Below, piece by piece: positions 55,208 to 64,000 of a stretch of DNA of 64,000 nt. Both the position numbers and the translations under genes were made by a program. Source of the DNA: Burkholderiaceae bacterium (lineage in GTDB: Bacteria; Pseudomonadota; Gammaproteobacteria; Burkholderiales; Burkholderiaceae_C). The stretch lies in contig JACKLM010000009.1 in assembly GCA_024235895.1 (NCBI GenBank), forward strand, positions 1 to 64,000. Reading direction: 5' to 3'. Below the pieces are notes generated by a model. It made no database searches. It was given only the letters and a program-made list of their open reading frames with translations, and was not told the DNA's origin. Every line of letters begins with the position of its first letter. Within the stretch, counting starts at the first letter, position 1.

Positions 55208-56635
55208 TCACCGCCGCCCCCCTGCCCGGCCGTCGTCGCCCGCGTCCAGCATCGCCATGAAGGTCTTGCGCGCCGGCGCCGGGAAGTCGCGATGTCGCGT
55301 CCACGCACCCAGCCCCGGCATGCCGCGCACCCAGCCGCCGCGGCCGAACAGCCGCATCGCGCGCACCGCAGCCGACATCCCGAGCCGGTACAGCGCCGGG
55401 CGCGACGCCACGAAGGCGAAGACGCCGAGCCCGAATCGCATCGTCGCAGGCTCCAGGCCCTCGCGCCACGAGCGGTCGCGCCAGCCGCGCAGCAGCGTCG
55501 GCAACGGGATGTCGACCGGGCAGACCTCCCGGCACTTGCCGTTGAGCGTGCAGGCATGCGGCAGGTCGCGCGACTTGTCCAGGCCGTCGAACACCGGGGT
55601 CAGCACCGCGCCCATCGGCCCCGGGTAGGTACCGCCATAGGCATGGCCGCCGAGCTGGCGGAAGACGACGCAGTGGTTCATGCACGCACCGCAGCGGATG
55701 CAGCGCAGCATCTCGCGCATGTCCGGCTGCGCCAGCATGCGCGTGCGGCCGTTGTCGACCAGCACGATGTGGAAGGCCTGCGGGCCGTCGCGGTCGCCGG
55801 GCTGCCGCGGCCCGCAGTGGAAGGTCGTGTACTGGGTCAGCTCGGCGCCGGTGGCCGATCGCACCAGGAGCCGCAGCAGCGCGAACGCGTGCGCGGTGCT
55901 CGGCACCAGCTTCTCGATCCCGGCGGTGACGATGTGCACGCGCGGCGGCGAGGTCGTCAGCTCGGCGTTGCCCTCGTTGGTGACGGTGCAGGTCGCGCCG
56001 GTGTCGGCGACGAGGAAGTTGGCGCCCGAGATCGCGACGTCGGCGCTGAGGAACTTGTCGCGCAGCTCGCGCCGCGCGCTGTCGACCATGGCCTCGATCG
56101 TCTCGTCGCGGTGCGGCACCCGGTGCGCGCGCTTGAACATGGCCGAGACCTGCTCGCGCGTGCGATGCATCGACGGCCAGACGATGTGCGACGGCCGGTC
56201 GCCGCCGAGCTGGACGATGTGCTCGGCCAGGTCGGTCTCGACGCGCTCGAAGCCGGCCTCGTCGAGCGCGTGCGGCAGCCCGATCTCCTCGCCGAGCATC
56301 GATTTCACGCGCGTGACGCGCCTGGCGCCCGCCTGCCGGCACAGCTCGACGACGATCCGCGACGCCTCGTCGGCGGTGGCCGCCCAGTGCACCTGCGCGC
56401 CCGACGCGACCGCATGGCGCTCGAACTCGGCCAGGTAATGGTCCAGGTGGGCGACGACGTGGTCCTTGATCCGCTTGCCGCGCTCGCGCGCGGCGGCGAA
56501 CTGCGGGAAGTCGGCCAGCGCGGCGGCACGCTTGCGCTCGGCGGTGCCGGTGGTGCGGTCGATCGCCAGCTTGAGCGTCGGGTCCGCGAGCGCCGCGTCG
56601 GCACGCGCCTGGAAGGAAACGGGGTCGGCTCGCAT
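55208..56635 (-). CDS. lutB: L-lactate oxidation iron-sulfur protein LutB
   Basis: 475 residues. N-terminal LUD part (ending around VTNEGNAELTTSPPRVHI), then two ferredoxin-type 4Fe-4S sets: CIRCGACMNHC (about 310-320) and CTLNGKCREVCPVDIP (about 361-375), and a C-terminal domain with several basic helices. It is the electron-transfer subunit of the LutABC complex. Three bases separate it from the lutA stop. Confidence 0.95.
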   Translation of the reverse strand: MRADPVSFQARADAALADPTLKLAIDRTTGTAERKRAAALADFPQFAAARERGKRIKDHVVAHLDHYLAEFERHAVASGAQVHWAATADEASRIVVELCRQAGARRVTRVKSMLGEEIGLPHALDEAGFERVETDLAEHIVQLGGDRPSHIVWPSMHRTREQVSAMFKRAHRVPHRDETIEAMVDSARRELRDKFLSADVAISGANFLVADTGATCTVTNEGNAELTTSPPRVHIVTAGIEKLVPSTAHAFALLRLLVRSATGAELTQYTTFHCGPRQPGDRDGPQAFHIVLVDNGRTRMLAQPDMREMLRCIRCGACMNHCVVFRQLGGHAYGGTYPGPMGAVLTPVFDGLDKSRDLPHACTLNGKCREVCPVDIPLPTLLRGWRDRSWREGLEPATMRFGLGVFAFVASRPALYRLGMSAAVRAMRLFGRGGWVRGMPGLGAWTRHRDFPAPARKTFMAMLDAGDDGRAGGRR

Positions 56636-56638
56636 CGC

Positions 56639-57424
56639 TCAGTCCGCCTCGCCGATGGCGGCGTCGGCGCGGCCCGCGAGCACCTCGGCGGCGTGGAAGG
56701 CGCGCACCCTGGAGCCGTTGCGCCTGAGCTTGCCGGCCATGTTGAGCAGGCAGCCGAGGTCGCCGCCGAGCAGCAGCTGGGCGCCGCTGCGCTCGATCGC
56801 CGCGGCCTTCTCGCCGACGATCGCGTTCGAGATCGCCGGATACTTGACGCAGAAGGTGCCGCCGAAGCCGCAGCACACGTCGTGGCCTTCCAGCGGCTTC
56901 ATCGTCAGCCCTTCGACCGCGCCGAGCAGCTCGCGTGGCTGCGCGAAGACGCCGAGCTCGCGCAGCCCCGAGCAGCTGTCGTGGTAGGTCGCGCTGGCCT
57001 GCAGCGCGCGACCGGAGGGCTTGAACCGCATCACGTCGACCAGAAAGCTCATCAGCTCGAAGCTGCGCGCGCCCAGCCGCTGCGCACGTTCGGCCCAGGC
57101 CGGGTCGTCGGCCAGCGCCTCGGGATAGTGCGCGCGCGTCATGCCGATGCACGACCCCGACGGCGCGACGACGAAGTCGTAGGGCTCGAAGATCTCGATG
57201 AAGCGCCTGGCCAGCGCCGCGGTGTGCGCGGTATCCCCGCTGTTGAACGCGGGCTGGCCGCAGCAGGTCTGCGCCGCGGGCACCTCGACGCGGCAGCCCG
57301 CCTCGCGCAGCAGCTGCATCGTCGCGAAGCCGACGTTGGGCCGCATCGAGTCGACGAGGCAGGTGACGAACAGCGCGACGCGCGGGTTGGCAGGCGCTTC
57401 GGCGGGGGGGCCGGACAAGTTCAT
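56639..57424 (-). CDS. lutA: L-lactate oxidation Fe-S (CCG-domain) protein LutA
   Basis: 261 residues from the ATG at 57424. Two CCG domains: AQTCCGQPAFN (C54, C55) and VCCGFGGTFCVKYPAIS (C184, C185), as in LutA/GlcF/HdrB-type redox subunits. The start FVTCLVDSMRPNVGFATM is the LutA form. First in the lutA-lutB-lutC operon, which replaces or backs up lactate dehydrogenase in lactate use. 317 bases separate it from the divergent RidA-like gene. Confidence 0.95.
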   Translation of the reverse strand: MNLSGPPAEAPANPRVALFVTCLVDSMRPNVGFATMQLLREAGCRVEVPAAQTCCGQPAFNSGDTAHTAALARRFIEIFEPYDFVVAPSGSCIGMTRAHYPEALADDPAWAERAQRLGARSFELMSFLVDVMRFKPSGRALQASATYHDSCSGLRELGVFAQPRELLGAVEGLTMKPLEGHDVCCGFGGTFCVKYPAISNAIVGEKAAAIERSGAQLLLGGDLGCLLNMAGKLRRNGSRVRAFHAAEVLAGRADAAIGEAD

Positions 57425-57741
57425 GCGAGGGCCTCGCGCGGTCGGTCGAGGGCCACACTTTACCTGCCCGGGACGGACCCGCGCTCGCAACCGGTCCGGG
57501 CGATCGGGCCTGCCGCGTATCCTCGCGTCGGCACGCTGCCCGGCAGCACGGGATTCGGGGTCCGCACGCGGGTCGGCTGCCCGCACGGCTCGTCTCGCGT
57601 GGCCGTCCTGCCTGCCGGGCACGTGCGGGCCCGCCCTGTCTCGACGACCGCGGGCGGCGAGCCGGCCGTCTCGGCTGGTTTGGCCGCGCCACCGGTCCCC
57701 TGCCCCCATGGCCCTTGCCAGGCCGACGAGGAGTCTCGTGC
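57425..57741. other. Divergent lutA-ridA intergenic region
   Basis: Holds the upstream regions of lutA (left) and the RidA-like gene (right). Both promoters must lie here, but I could not fit a convincing -35/-10 pair. AGGAG at 57729-57733 is the ribosome site of the RidA-like gene. Nothing else is recognised. Confidence 0.4.
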
Positions 57742-58266
57742 ATGAACACCGACCCGAAATCCGACGACGGATCGATCGCCCGGCGCCTCGCGCGGCTCGG
57801 CCTGAGCCTGCCACCGCCGATCGTCGCCCCCGGCGGCGTGGCGCTTCCCTTTCCGTTCGTCCACGTGGTCGGGCGGCGCGTCTTCGTCTCCGGCCACGGG
57901 CCGCAGGCCCCAGACGGGTCGCTCGCGCCGCTGCGCGGCAAGCTCGGACGCGAGCTCGACCTGACGCAGGGCCGCGAGGCGGCGCGCCTGACCGCACTGT
58001 CGGTGCTCGGCAGCCTGCAGCGTGCGCTCGGCAGCCTGGACGCGATCGGGCGCTGGTGCCGGGTCTTCGGCATGGTCGCGTCGGCGCCCGGGTTCAACCG
58101 TCAGCCCGAGGTGATCAACGGCTTCTCGGCGCTGATCCTCGAGGTCTTCGGCGACGAGGTCGGCCTGCACGCGCGCAGCGCGGTGGGGATGGCCGAGCTG
58201 CCGTTCGACATCCCGGTCGAGGTCGAGGCCGAGATCGAGCTGCGCGACGACGGCCCGCTGGGCTGA
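57742..58266 (+). CDS. RidA/YjgF-YER057c-UK114 family protein
   Basis: 174 residues from the ATG at 57742 (AGGAG 9-13 bases upstream). The RidA fold is recognised from VGRRVFVSGHGPQAPDGS, LGREL, EAARLTALSVLGSLQRALG and the end HARSAVGMAELPFDIPVEVEAEIEL. Family members clear reactive enamines/imines; this longer type lacks clear evidence for the catalytic Arg of classic RidA and may act otherwise. It precedes the Liv-type importer genes by 169 bases, so a role in catabolism of the imported compound is possible. Confidence 0.85.
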   Translation: MNTDPKSDDGSIARRLARLGLSLPPPIVAPGGVALPFPFVHVVGRRVFVSGHGPQAPDGSLAPLRGKLGRELDLTQGREAARLTALSVLGSLQRALGSLDAIGRWCRVFGMVASAPGFNRQPEVINGFSALILEVFGDEVGLHARSAVGMAELPFDIPVEVEAEIELRDDGPLG

Positions 58267-58435
58267 CGCAGGGCCGGGTTTGCGGCCGCCGCCTGTCGCC
58301 GGCACGCGACATCGGCGCCGGCTCCTGCGGCCCCCGGCGGCGACCGCCGTGAGGCGCCGAAGGTTTGTCCCGATGCCGCTCGTCGCGCGGCTGGCCTATA
58401 AGCACCGGTTCAGAAATCCCACGAGGAGACAAGCC

Positions 58436-59680
58436 ATGACGACCCGCCCCAGCCGCTCGCGCCGCCGCTTCAACCTCGCACTGGCCGGCGCCGCCAGCGC
58501 CGCCGCGCTGGCGCCGGTCTCGCTCGTGCGCGCGCAGTCGCGCACGCTCAAGGTCGGCGTGCTGCACCCGCTGACCGGCTACCAGGGCTTCATCGGCCAG
58601 TCGTGCAAGAAGGGCACGGATCTCGCGCCCGAGGTGCTGAAGTCGATGTACGGGGTCGACATCGAGCTGATGAACGTCGACACCGAGACCAACGTCGACG
58701 TCGCGCGCACGCGCGCCGAGCGGCTGATCCAGGAAGGCGCGCACGTGCTGGTCGGCCCGTTCGACTCGGGTGCGGCGGCGGCGATCGCGCAGGTCGCCGA
58801 GCAGCGTGGCGTGCCCTTCGTGATCAACATCGCCGCCGCGCCGCAGATCACCGAGCAGGGCTACAAGTTCGTCTTCCGCAACTTTCCGACCGCACCCGAG
58901 CTGGTGACCAACGGGCTGGCGCTGATCGGCGACCTGTTCCAGGCCACCAACACGGCGCCGCGCACCGCGGTCTTCATGCACGTCAACGACACCTTCGGCA
59001 AGTCGATGGCGGGGGGCATCAACGCCATCCTGCCGCGGCTGACGCAGCTGCCGTTCAAGGTCGTCGACACCATCGCCTACGACCCGGCGGCGCGCGACCT
59101 CACGGTGGAAGTCTCGCGCGCGCGTGCGTCGAAGGCCGACTTCGTGCTGCTCGTCTCGCGGCTGAACGATGCCATCCAGCTGCGCCGCGAGATGGTCAAG
59201 CAGCGCTGGAACCCGATGGGCATCGTCAGCCCGGGGTCGCCCGGCATGTACGAGAAGCAGTACTACTCGACGCTGGGCAAGCTCAGCGAGCACGCGATCT
59301 CCAACGTCCCGTGGTACGACCCCAAGGCCGAGCTGACGGCGGCCGTCGAACGCGCGTTCAAGGCGCGCAACAAGGACGACGCGCTGATGTTCCACGCCCT
59401 GAACGTCGGCTTCAGCTTCGAGGCCGTGATGATCGCCGCCGATGCGTTCAAGCGCGCCGGCAGCACCGACCCGAAGACGCTCGCCGAGGCGATCCGCGCC
59501 ACCGACATCGCCAAGCGGATGATGATCGGCGGGCCGATCCGCTTCAACGCCAAGGGCCAGGTCCAGGGCAATCGCTCGGCATGCATCCAGAACCTGAACC
59601 AGCGTCCGATGGTCGTGCTGCCGGCGGCGTCGGCCGAAGCCAGCCCGGTCTTCCCGGTGCCCGGCTACCGGCCGGCCTGA
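58436..59680 (+). CDS. Liv-type ABC transporter substrate-binding protein
   Basis: 414 residues from the ATG at 58436, with AGGAGA upstream. Twin-arginine-like leader SRRRFNLALAGA, cleavage near VRA-Q. The mature part is a type I periplasmic-binding fold starting LKVGVLHPLTGYQGFIGQ. VETRTNVDVARTRAERLI-type and GPFDSGAAAAIAQVAEQRGVP stretches line the cleft region. It feeds the LivHMGF transporter that follows. Its ligand could be branched-chain amino acid, an amide or another carboxylate; sequence alone does not decide. Confidence 0.9.
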   Translation: MTTRPSRSRRRFNLALAGAASAAALAPVSLVRAQSRTLKVGVLHPLTGYQGFIGQSCKKGTDLAPEVLKSMYGVDIELMNVDTETNVDVARTRAERLIQEGAHVLVGPFDSGAAAAIAQVAEQRGVPFVINIAAAPQITEQGYKFVFRNFPTAPELVTNGLALIGDLFQATNTAPRTAVFMHVNDTFGKSMAGGINAILPRLTQLPFKVVDTIAYDPAARDLTVEVSRARASKADFVLLVSRLNDAIQLRREMVKQRWNPMGIVSPGSPGMYEKQYYSTLGKLSEHAISNVPWYDPKAELTAAVERAFKARNKDDALMFHALNVGFSFEAVMIAADAFKRAGSTDPKTLAEAIRATDIAKRMMIGGPIRFNAKGQVQGNRSACIQNLNQRPMVVLPAASAEASPVFPVPGYRPA

Positions 59681-59813
59681 GCGGCACCCGCGACGACGCC
59701 CCCGGACGCCGCACCGCCGGCCCGAGCCGGCGCGTGCGGCCCGCGGCCTGCGCCCGTCCCGATCGCCCCGCGGCCCGCGCCCTGCCCTCGCACCCGAACC
59801 GACCCCGAATCGC

Positions 59814-60683
59814 ATGCCGATCGACCTGATCGCCAACGTCGTCGTCGCCGGCATCCTGACCGGGATGGTCTACGGGTTGATGGCGCTCGGGCTGTCGGTC
59901 ATCTTCGGCGTCGTGCGGGTCGTCAACTTCGCCCATGGCGAGATGATGACGATCGCGATGTACGCCGCCGTCGTGCTGTTCGCGCAGTGGCAGGTCGATC
60001 CGTTCCTCGCCGCGCTGCCGGTGGCACTGCTGTTCTTCGGCTTCGGCTATGCGCTGCAGGCCGGGCTGATCAACCGCTTCATCGGCCGCCCCGAGCACTC
60101 GCAGTTCATGCTGCTGGTCGCGCTGGCGATGATCATGATCAACGTCATGCTGATGGTCTTCGGCCCGAGCGCGCGCAACGTGATGGTCGACTACCAGCTC
60201 GACAGCTTCGAGCTCGGCGCGCTGCTGCTCGACAAGGCACGCGTCTACGCCGCGCTCGCGGCGCTGGCGACCGCGGCCGCGCTGTTCGCCTTCTTCCGCT
60301 ACACGCTCACCGGCAAGGCGATCCGCGCCTGCGCCGACAACCACCTCGGCGCCAAGGTCGTCGGGCTGAACGTCGGGCGCTACTACGCGCTGACCTTCGG
60401 CCTCGGGTCGGCCTGCGTCGCGGTCGCCGGCTGCCTGATGGTGCTGCTGGTCGACGTGACGCCGGTGCTGGGGCCGGCGTACACCCTGCTGGCGTTCGTG
60501 ATCGTCATCGTCGGCGGGCTCGGGTCGATGGGCGGCGCGCTGCTCGGCGGCGTGCTGATCGGGCTGTCCGAGGCCCTGGCGGGGCTGTTCATCGCGCCTT
60601 CGGCCAAGAGCATGTTCAGCTTCGCGCTGCTGATCGCGGTGCTGCTGCTTCGACCCCAGGGCCTGCTGGGGCGACGGGCGTGA
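59814..60683 (+). CDS. Liv-type ABC transporter permease (LivH-like)
   Basis: 289 residues, about eight hydrophobic segments; MAGILTGMVYGLMALGLSVIFGV-type start and the VNFAHGEMMTIAMY motif are characteristic of LivH. TGKAIRACADNHLGAKVVGLN is the permease loop that faces the ATPase. With LivM it makes the channel. 133 bases after the binding-protein gene and 37 before the LivM-like gene. Confidence 0.92.
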   Translation: MPIDLIANVVVAGILTGMVYGLMALGLSVIFGVVRVVNFAHGEMMTIAMYAAVVLFAQWQVDPFLAALPVALLFFGFGYALQAGLINRFIGRPEHSQFMLLVALAMIMINVMLMVFGPSARNVMVDYQLDSFELGALLLDKARVYAALAALATAAALFAFFRYTLTGKAIRACADNHLGAKVVGLNVGRYYALTFGLGSACVAVAGCLMVLLVDVTPVLGPAYTLLAFVIVIVGGLGSMGGALLGGVLIGLSEALAGLFIAPSAKSMFSFALLIAVLLLRPQGLLGRRA

Positions 60684-60720
60684 CCGCGCAGGGTCGGCAC
60701 GTCAGCGCGCGGGGTCGCCG

Positions 60721-61734
60721 ATGACGCACTGGTCCGCCCTGCCCGCGCACGAGCGGCGCGCCGTGCTGGGGCTCGCGGCGCTGCTGGCGGTGCTGGTCGC
60801 GCTGCCAGTGGTGATCAGCGGCTACCTGCTTTCGGTGGCGATCCTGATCCTGTACTTCGCCTACACCGGGCAGGCGTGGAACGTGATGATGGGGTTCGCG
60901 GGCCAGCTCTCGCTCGGGCACTCGCTGTACGTCGGCGTCGCGGCCTACGCGGCGGCGGCGCTGTACGTGCACTTCGGCGTCGGGCCGTGGATGGGGGTGT
61001 GGCTGGCGGTGCTGCTGTGCGCCGGCCTCGGTGCGGCGATCGGCTTCCTGGCGTTTCGCTTCGGCATCGGCGGCGTGTACTTCGCGCTGCTGACGATCGC
61101 CTTCGCCGAGTTCACCCGCATCGGCTTCGACCACTTCGAGTGGGTCGGCGCCAGCGGCGGGTTCTTCCTGCCGGTCGAGCAGCGCACGAGCAACGACCTG
61201 CTCGACCTGCGCGGCTCGCCGGTGATGTTCTACTACGTGATGCTGGCGCTCGCCGCGGCGGCGTTCGCGCTGTGCGCCTGGCTGCTCAGGAGCCGCGCCG
61301 GCTACTACTGGCAGGCGATCCGCGAGAACGAGGAAGCGGCGCAGGCGCTGGGCATCCATGTCTTCCGCTGGAAGATGCTCGCGGTCGTCATCAGCTCGGC
61401 GATGACGGCGCTGGCCGGCGTCTTCTTCGCCTTCTACTACAACAACCTGTTTCCCGAGCAGATCTTCCACATCAGCCGCTCGATCGAGATGATCCTGGGG
61501 CCGATCATCGGTGGTGTCGGCACGCTGTTCGGCCCGGTGCTGGGTGCGGCGGTGTTGACGTTGCTGGCCGACGGCATCACCGATCTGCTGGCCAAGCTCG
61601 GCGTCGAGTTCCCCGGCGTCAAGCAGGTCTTCTACGGGCTCGTGCTGCTGCTCGTCATCATGTTCCGCCCGAACGGCCTGTGGCCCGCGCTGGCGCGCCG
61701 CCTCGGGTTGTCGCGCGACGGCGCGGGCGATTGA
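60721..61734 (+). CDS. Liv-type ABC transporter permease (LivM-like)
   Basis: 337 residues, about nine hydrophobic segments. AWNVMMGFAGQLSLGHSLYVGVAAY and YYWQAIRENEEAAQALGIHVFRWKM are LivM signatures, the latter being the ATPase-contact loop. The end LVLLLVIMFRPNGLW is typical. Its stop is six bases before the LivG-like ATG, so the two are tightly linked. Confidence 0.92.
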   Translation: MTHWSALPAHERRAVLGLAALLAVLVALPVVISGYLLSVAILILYFAYTGQAWNVMMGFAGQLSLGHSLYVGVAAYAAAALYVHFGVGPWMGVWLAVLLCAGLGAAIGFLAFRFGIGGVYFALLTIAFAEFTRIGFDHFEWVGASGGFFLPVEQRTSNDLLDLRGSPVMFYYVMLALAAAAFALCAWLLRSRAGYYWQAIRENEEAAQALGIHVFRWKMLAVVISSAMTALAGVFFAFYYNNLFPEQIFHISRSIEMILGPIIGGVGTLFGPVLGAAVLTLLADGITDLLAKLGVEFPGVKQVFYGLVLLLVIMFRPNGLWPALARRLGLSRDGAGD

Positions 61735-61739
61735 CGGCC

Positions 61740-62468
61740 ATGGCCGCGCTGCTCGAAGTCGAGGGCCTGGGCAAGTCGTTCCGCGGCCTGCGCGCGGTGG
61801 CCGACGCCAGCTTCGAGGTGCCCGAGGGCGGCATCGTCGCGCTGATCGGCCCCAACGGCGCCGGCAAGACGACGATCTTCAACATGGTCGCCGGCGCCTT
61901 CGCGCCCAGCGAGGGCCGGATCCGCTTCGCCGGCGCGCGCATCGACGGCCTGCGCCCGGACCAGGTCTGCGCCGCCGGCATCGGCCGCACGTTCCAGGTC
62001 GTCAAGCCGTTCGCCGGCCTGACCGTGCTCGACAACGTCGTCGTCGGCGCACTGCAGCGCAGCGCGGGCGTCGGCGCGGCGCGCGCGCTGGCGCTGCGCG
62101 TGCTCGAGCGGCTCGGGCTGGCGGACCGGCGCGACCAGCGGGCCTCGGCGCTGACGCTGCCCGACCGCAAGAAGCTGGAAGTCGCGCGCGCGCTGGCCAC
62201 GCAGCCCAGGCTGCTGCTGCTCGACGAGGTGATGGCGGGCCTGCGCCCGACCGAGTGCGACCAGATGGTCGAGGTGCTGCGCGAGCTCAACCACCGCGAC
62301 GGCGTCACCATCCTGCTGATCGAGCATGTGATGCGCGCGGTGATGGCGCTGGCGCAGCACATCGTGGTGCTGCACCATGGCCAGATCGTCGCCCGCGGTA
62401 GCCCCGGGCAGGTCGTGCGCGACCCGGCGGTACTCGAGTGCTACCTGGGCGAGGATGCCGAGGTATGA
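61740..62468 (+). CDS. Liv-type ABC transporter ATP-binding protein (LivG-like)
   Basis: 242 residues from the ATG at 61740 (a TTG at 61731 that overlaps the previous stop is an alternative). Walker A GPNGAGKTT (37-45), Walker B LLLLDEVMAGLRPTE, switch His in LIEHVMRAVM. The ABC signature is degenerate, reading LTLPDRKKLEVARAL instead of LSGGQ; this form occurs in a subset of Liv ATPases. It is partnered by the LivF-like protein with a canonical signature. Confidence 0.91.
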   Translation: MAALLEVEGLGKSFRGLRAVADASFEVPEGGIVALIGPNGAGKTTIFNMVAGAFAPSEGRIRFAGARIDGLRPDQVCAAGIGRTFQVVKPFAGLTVLDNVVVGALQRSAGVGAARALALRVLERLGLADRRDQRASALTLPDRKKLEVARALATQPRLLLLDEVMAGLRPTECDQMVEVLRELNHRDGVTILLIEHVMRAVMALAQHIVVLHHGQIVARGSPGQVVRDPAVLECYLGEDAEV

Positions 62469-62499
62469 GGCGCACCCTCGCGCGACGGGAGGCCGGGCG

Positions 62500-63204
<705 letters not shown>

Positions 63205-63207
63205 GTT

Positions 63208-63912
63208 TCAGGGCGCCGGCGTCAGCGTCCAGACCGTGGCCGGCGGGATGTTGGCGACGATCGTGCGACCACGCATCCAGCGAAAGCCGGGGCCGGCGTC
63301 GAACGGAGCGCGCGGCGCGTAGGTGAACTGCACCAGCCAGCTCCCCGTGTGACGCGTCAGGAAGTCGAGGATCGCGCGCCGCGTCTGCGCGTGCACCGCC
63401 GGCGGCAGAGACCGGAACGGAAGGCTGGACACGAGCGCGATCCGGCCACTGCGGCCGTCCGCGCCATCGTCGCTGTCGTCGCTGTCGTCGCCGTCGTCGC
63501 CGTCGTCGCCGTCACCGCGCCCAAGGACACCGTCGGCTCGCGGCCCCAGGGCAGGCCGCGGCAACGACGCAGCGCGTTGCGCGGCCAGGGCCGGCCGGGC
63601 CGTCCCCGCCTGCGCGACATCGCCCTCGTAGCCGTCCAGCACCCAGGCGGCGGGCTGCCCGACCACACGCGCCTGCGGGAAGCTGCGCGCCAGCCGCCGC
63701 GCCAACGCCGGCTGCAGCTCGACCAGCGTCAGCGTCGCGTCCGGATGCTGGCGTGCCAAGGCCCTCGTGACCGCGCCGGTCCCGGCGCCGAGCTCGACGA
63801 TATGCCCTGCCCCGCGAGCCGCGTCGGCCATCGCCCGCGCGAGGAACTGCGACGAGGGGGCGACCGCCCCGGTCAGGGCCGGGGCGCGGATCAGGTGCGA
63901 AAGCAGTTGCAT
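63208..63912 (-). CDS. Small SAM-dependent methyltransferase (phospholipid-methyltransferase-like)
   Basis: 234 residues. The start FLARAMADAARGAGHIVELGAGTGAVTRAL carries the SAM-binding VELGAGTG; the acidic EL at the end of the next strand (LTLVELQPALA) follows. The core resembles bacterial phospholipid N-methyltransferases and 16S rRNA-dimethylase-like enzymes; SLPFRSLPPAVHAQTRRAI and the F-rich end support the phospholipid type. Between about residues 130 and 152 an Asp/Gly/Ser-rich insert derives from a triplet-type DNA repeat. It is convergent with the Liv-type genes, 3 bases apart. Confidence 0.75.
   Translation of the reverse strand: MQLLSHLIRAPALTGAVAPSSQFLARAMADAARGAGHIVELGAGTGAVTRALARQHPDATLTLVELQPALARRLARSFPQARVVGQPAAWVLDGYEGDVAQAGTARPALAAQRAASLPRPALGPRADGVLGRGDGDDGDDGDDSDDSDDGADGRSGRIALVSSLPFRSLPPAVHAQTRRAILDFLTRHTGSWLVQFTYAPRAPFDAGPGFRWMRGRTIVANIPPATVWTLTPAP
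63465..63520. repeat. Triplet-type repeat inside the methyltransferase gene
   Basis: Repeated gtcgtc and gccgtcgtc units on the plus strand encode, on the minus strand, runs of Asp with Gly and Ser. The stretch is in frame and keeps the gene open, but is likely to vary in length between strains. Confidence 0.65.
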
Positions 63913-64000
63913 GCCCCGATGCTAGGCGACAAGAGCGATGCCCACCGCGCAGGGCTTACCCTGCACGCAACCTTGGACGTGCAGGGGCGTGCGGGCCGAT

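Overview
The window looks like a chromosomal segment of a GC-rich (by eye about 70% G+C or more) member of the Burkholderiales (Betaproteobacteria). The gene orders rimP-nusA-infB-rbfA-truB-typA and mltG-tmk-holB-pilZ-tatD, a DUF3138-like outer-membrane protein and an omega-amino-acid transaminase support this. The closest group may be Rubrivivax/Leptothrix/Ideonella-like bacteria, but that is inference from family resemblance, not a search. No rRNA, tRNA, CRISPR array, phage or complete insertion sequence was seen. In such DNA nearly every frame stays open, so genes were called by family motifs, start-stop overlaps and strand continuity.

Layout. 0.1-2.1 kb: a YecA/UPF0149 protein with a SEC-C motif, then a RES-Xre toxin-antitoxin pair. 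2.4-9.4 kb: a PhoD-like phosphatase, a UvrD/Rep helicase, an unknown membrane protein, a GlcG/HbpS-like secreted protein and fabI. 9.5-18.2 kb: the translation operon rimP-nusA-infB-rbfA-truB-typA, with a near-consensus promoter and an intrinsic terminator (attenuator) in its leader. infB carries an apparent one-base deletion near its 3' end. 18.3-25.7 kb: a DMT exporter, a wax ester/diacylglycerol acyltransferase with a repeated C-terminal tail, two alpha/beta hydrolases, dusA, mtnA and a class II aldolase. The last two look like a methylthioribose or 5-deoxyribose 'DHAP shunt'.

25.8-43.1 kb: a roughly 15-kb one-strand polyamine module. It encodes an omega-transaminase, puuB, puuD, puuA, spuC, potFGHI, a DUF3138-like porin and puuC, then a DMT transporter and a small winged-helix protein. 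A divergent Lrp/AsnC regulator sits at its head, with agmatinase (making putrescine) and a hemerythrin protein beyond it. Together they encode putrescine supply, uptake and both the gamma-glutamylated and transaminase degradation routes.

43.1-48.6 kb: isocitrate lyase with a palindromic operator over its -10 box, an intergenic repeat region with a long inverted repeat, an iron-dependent alcohol dehydrogenase, an HSL-type esterase and a YbgC-GNAT fusion. 48.6-53.7 kb: ygfZ and the mltG-tmk-holB-pilZ-tatD operon. 53.7-54.5 kb: AT-rich islands with palindromes around a 64-residue orphan ORF. 54.5-63.2 kb: lutABC (L-lactate oxidation), a RidA-like protein and a LivKHMGF-type ABC importer. 63.2-63.9 kb: a small methyltransferase with an Asp-rich insert.

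Thirteen gene junctions overlap by exactly four bases (ATGA or GTGA), so translational coupling appears to be the normal way operons are built here.
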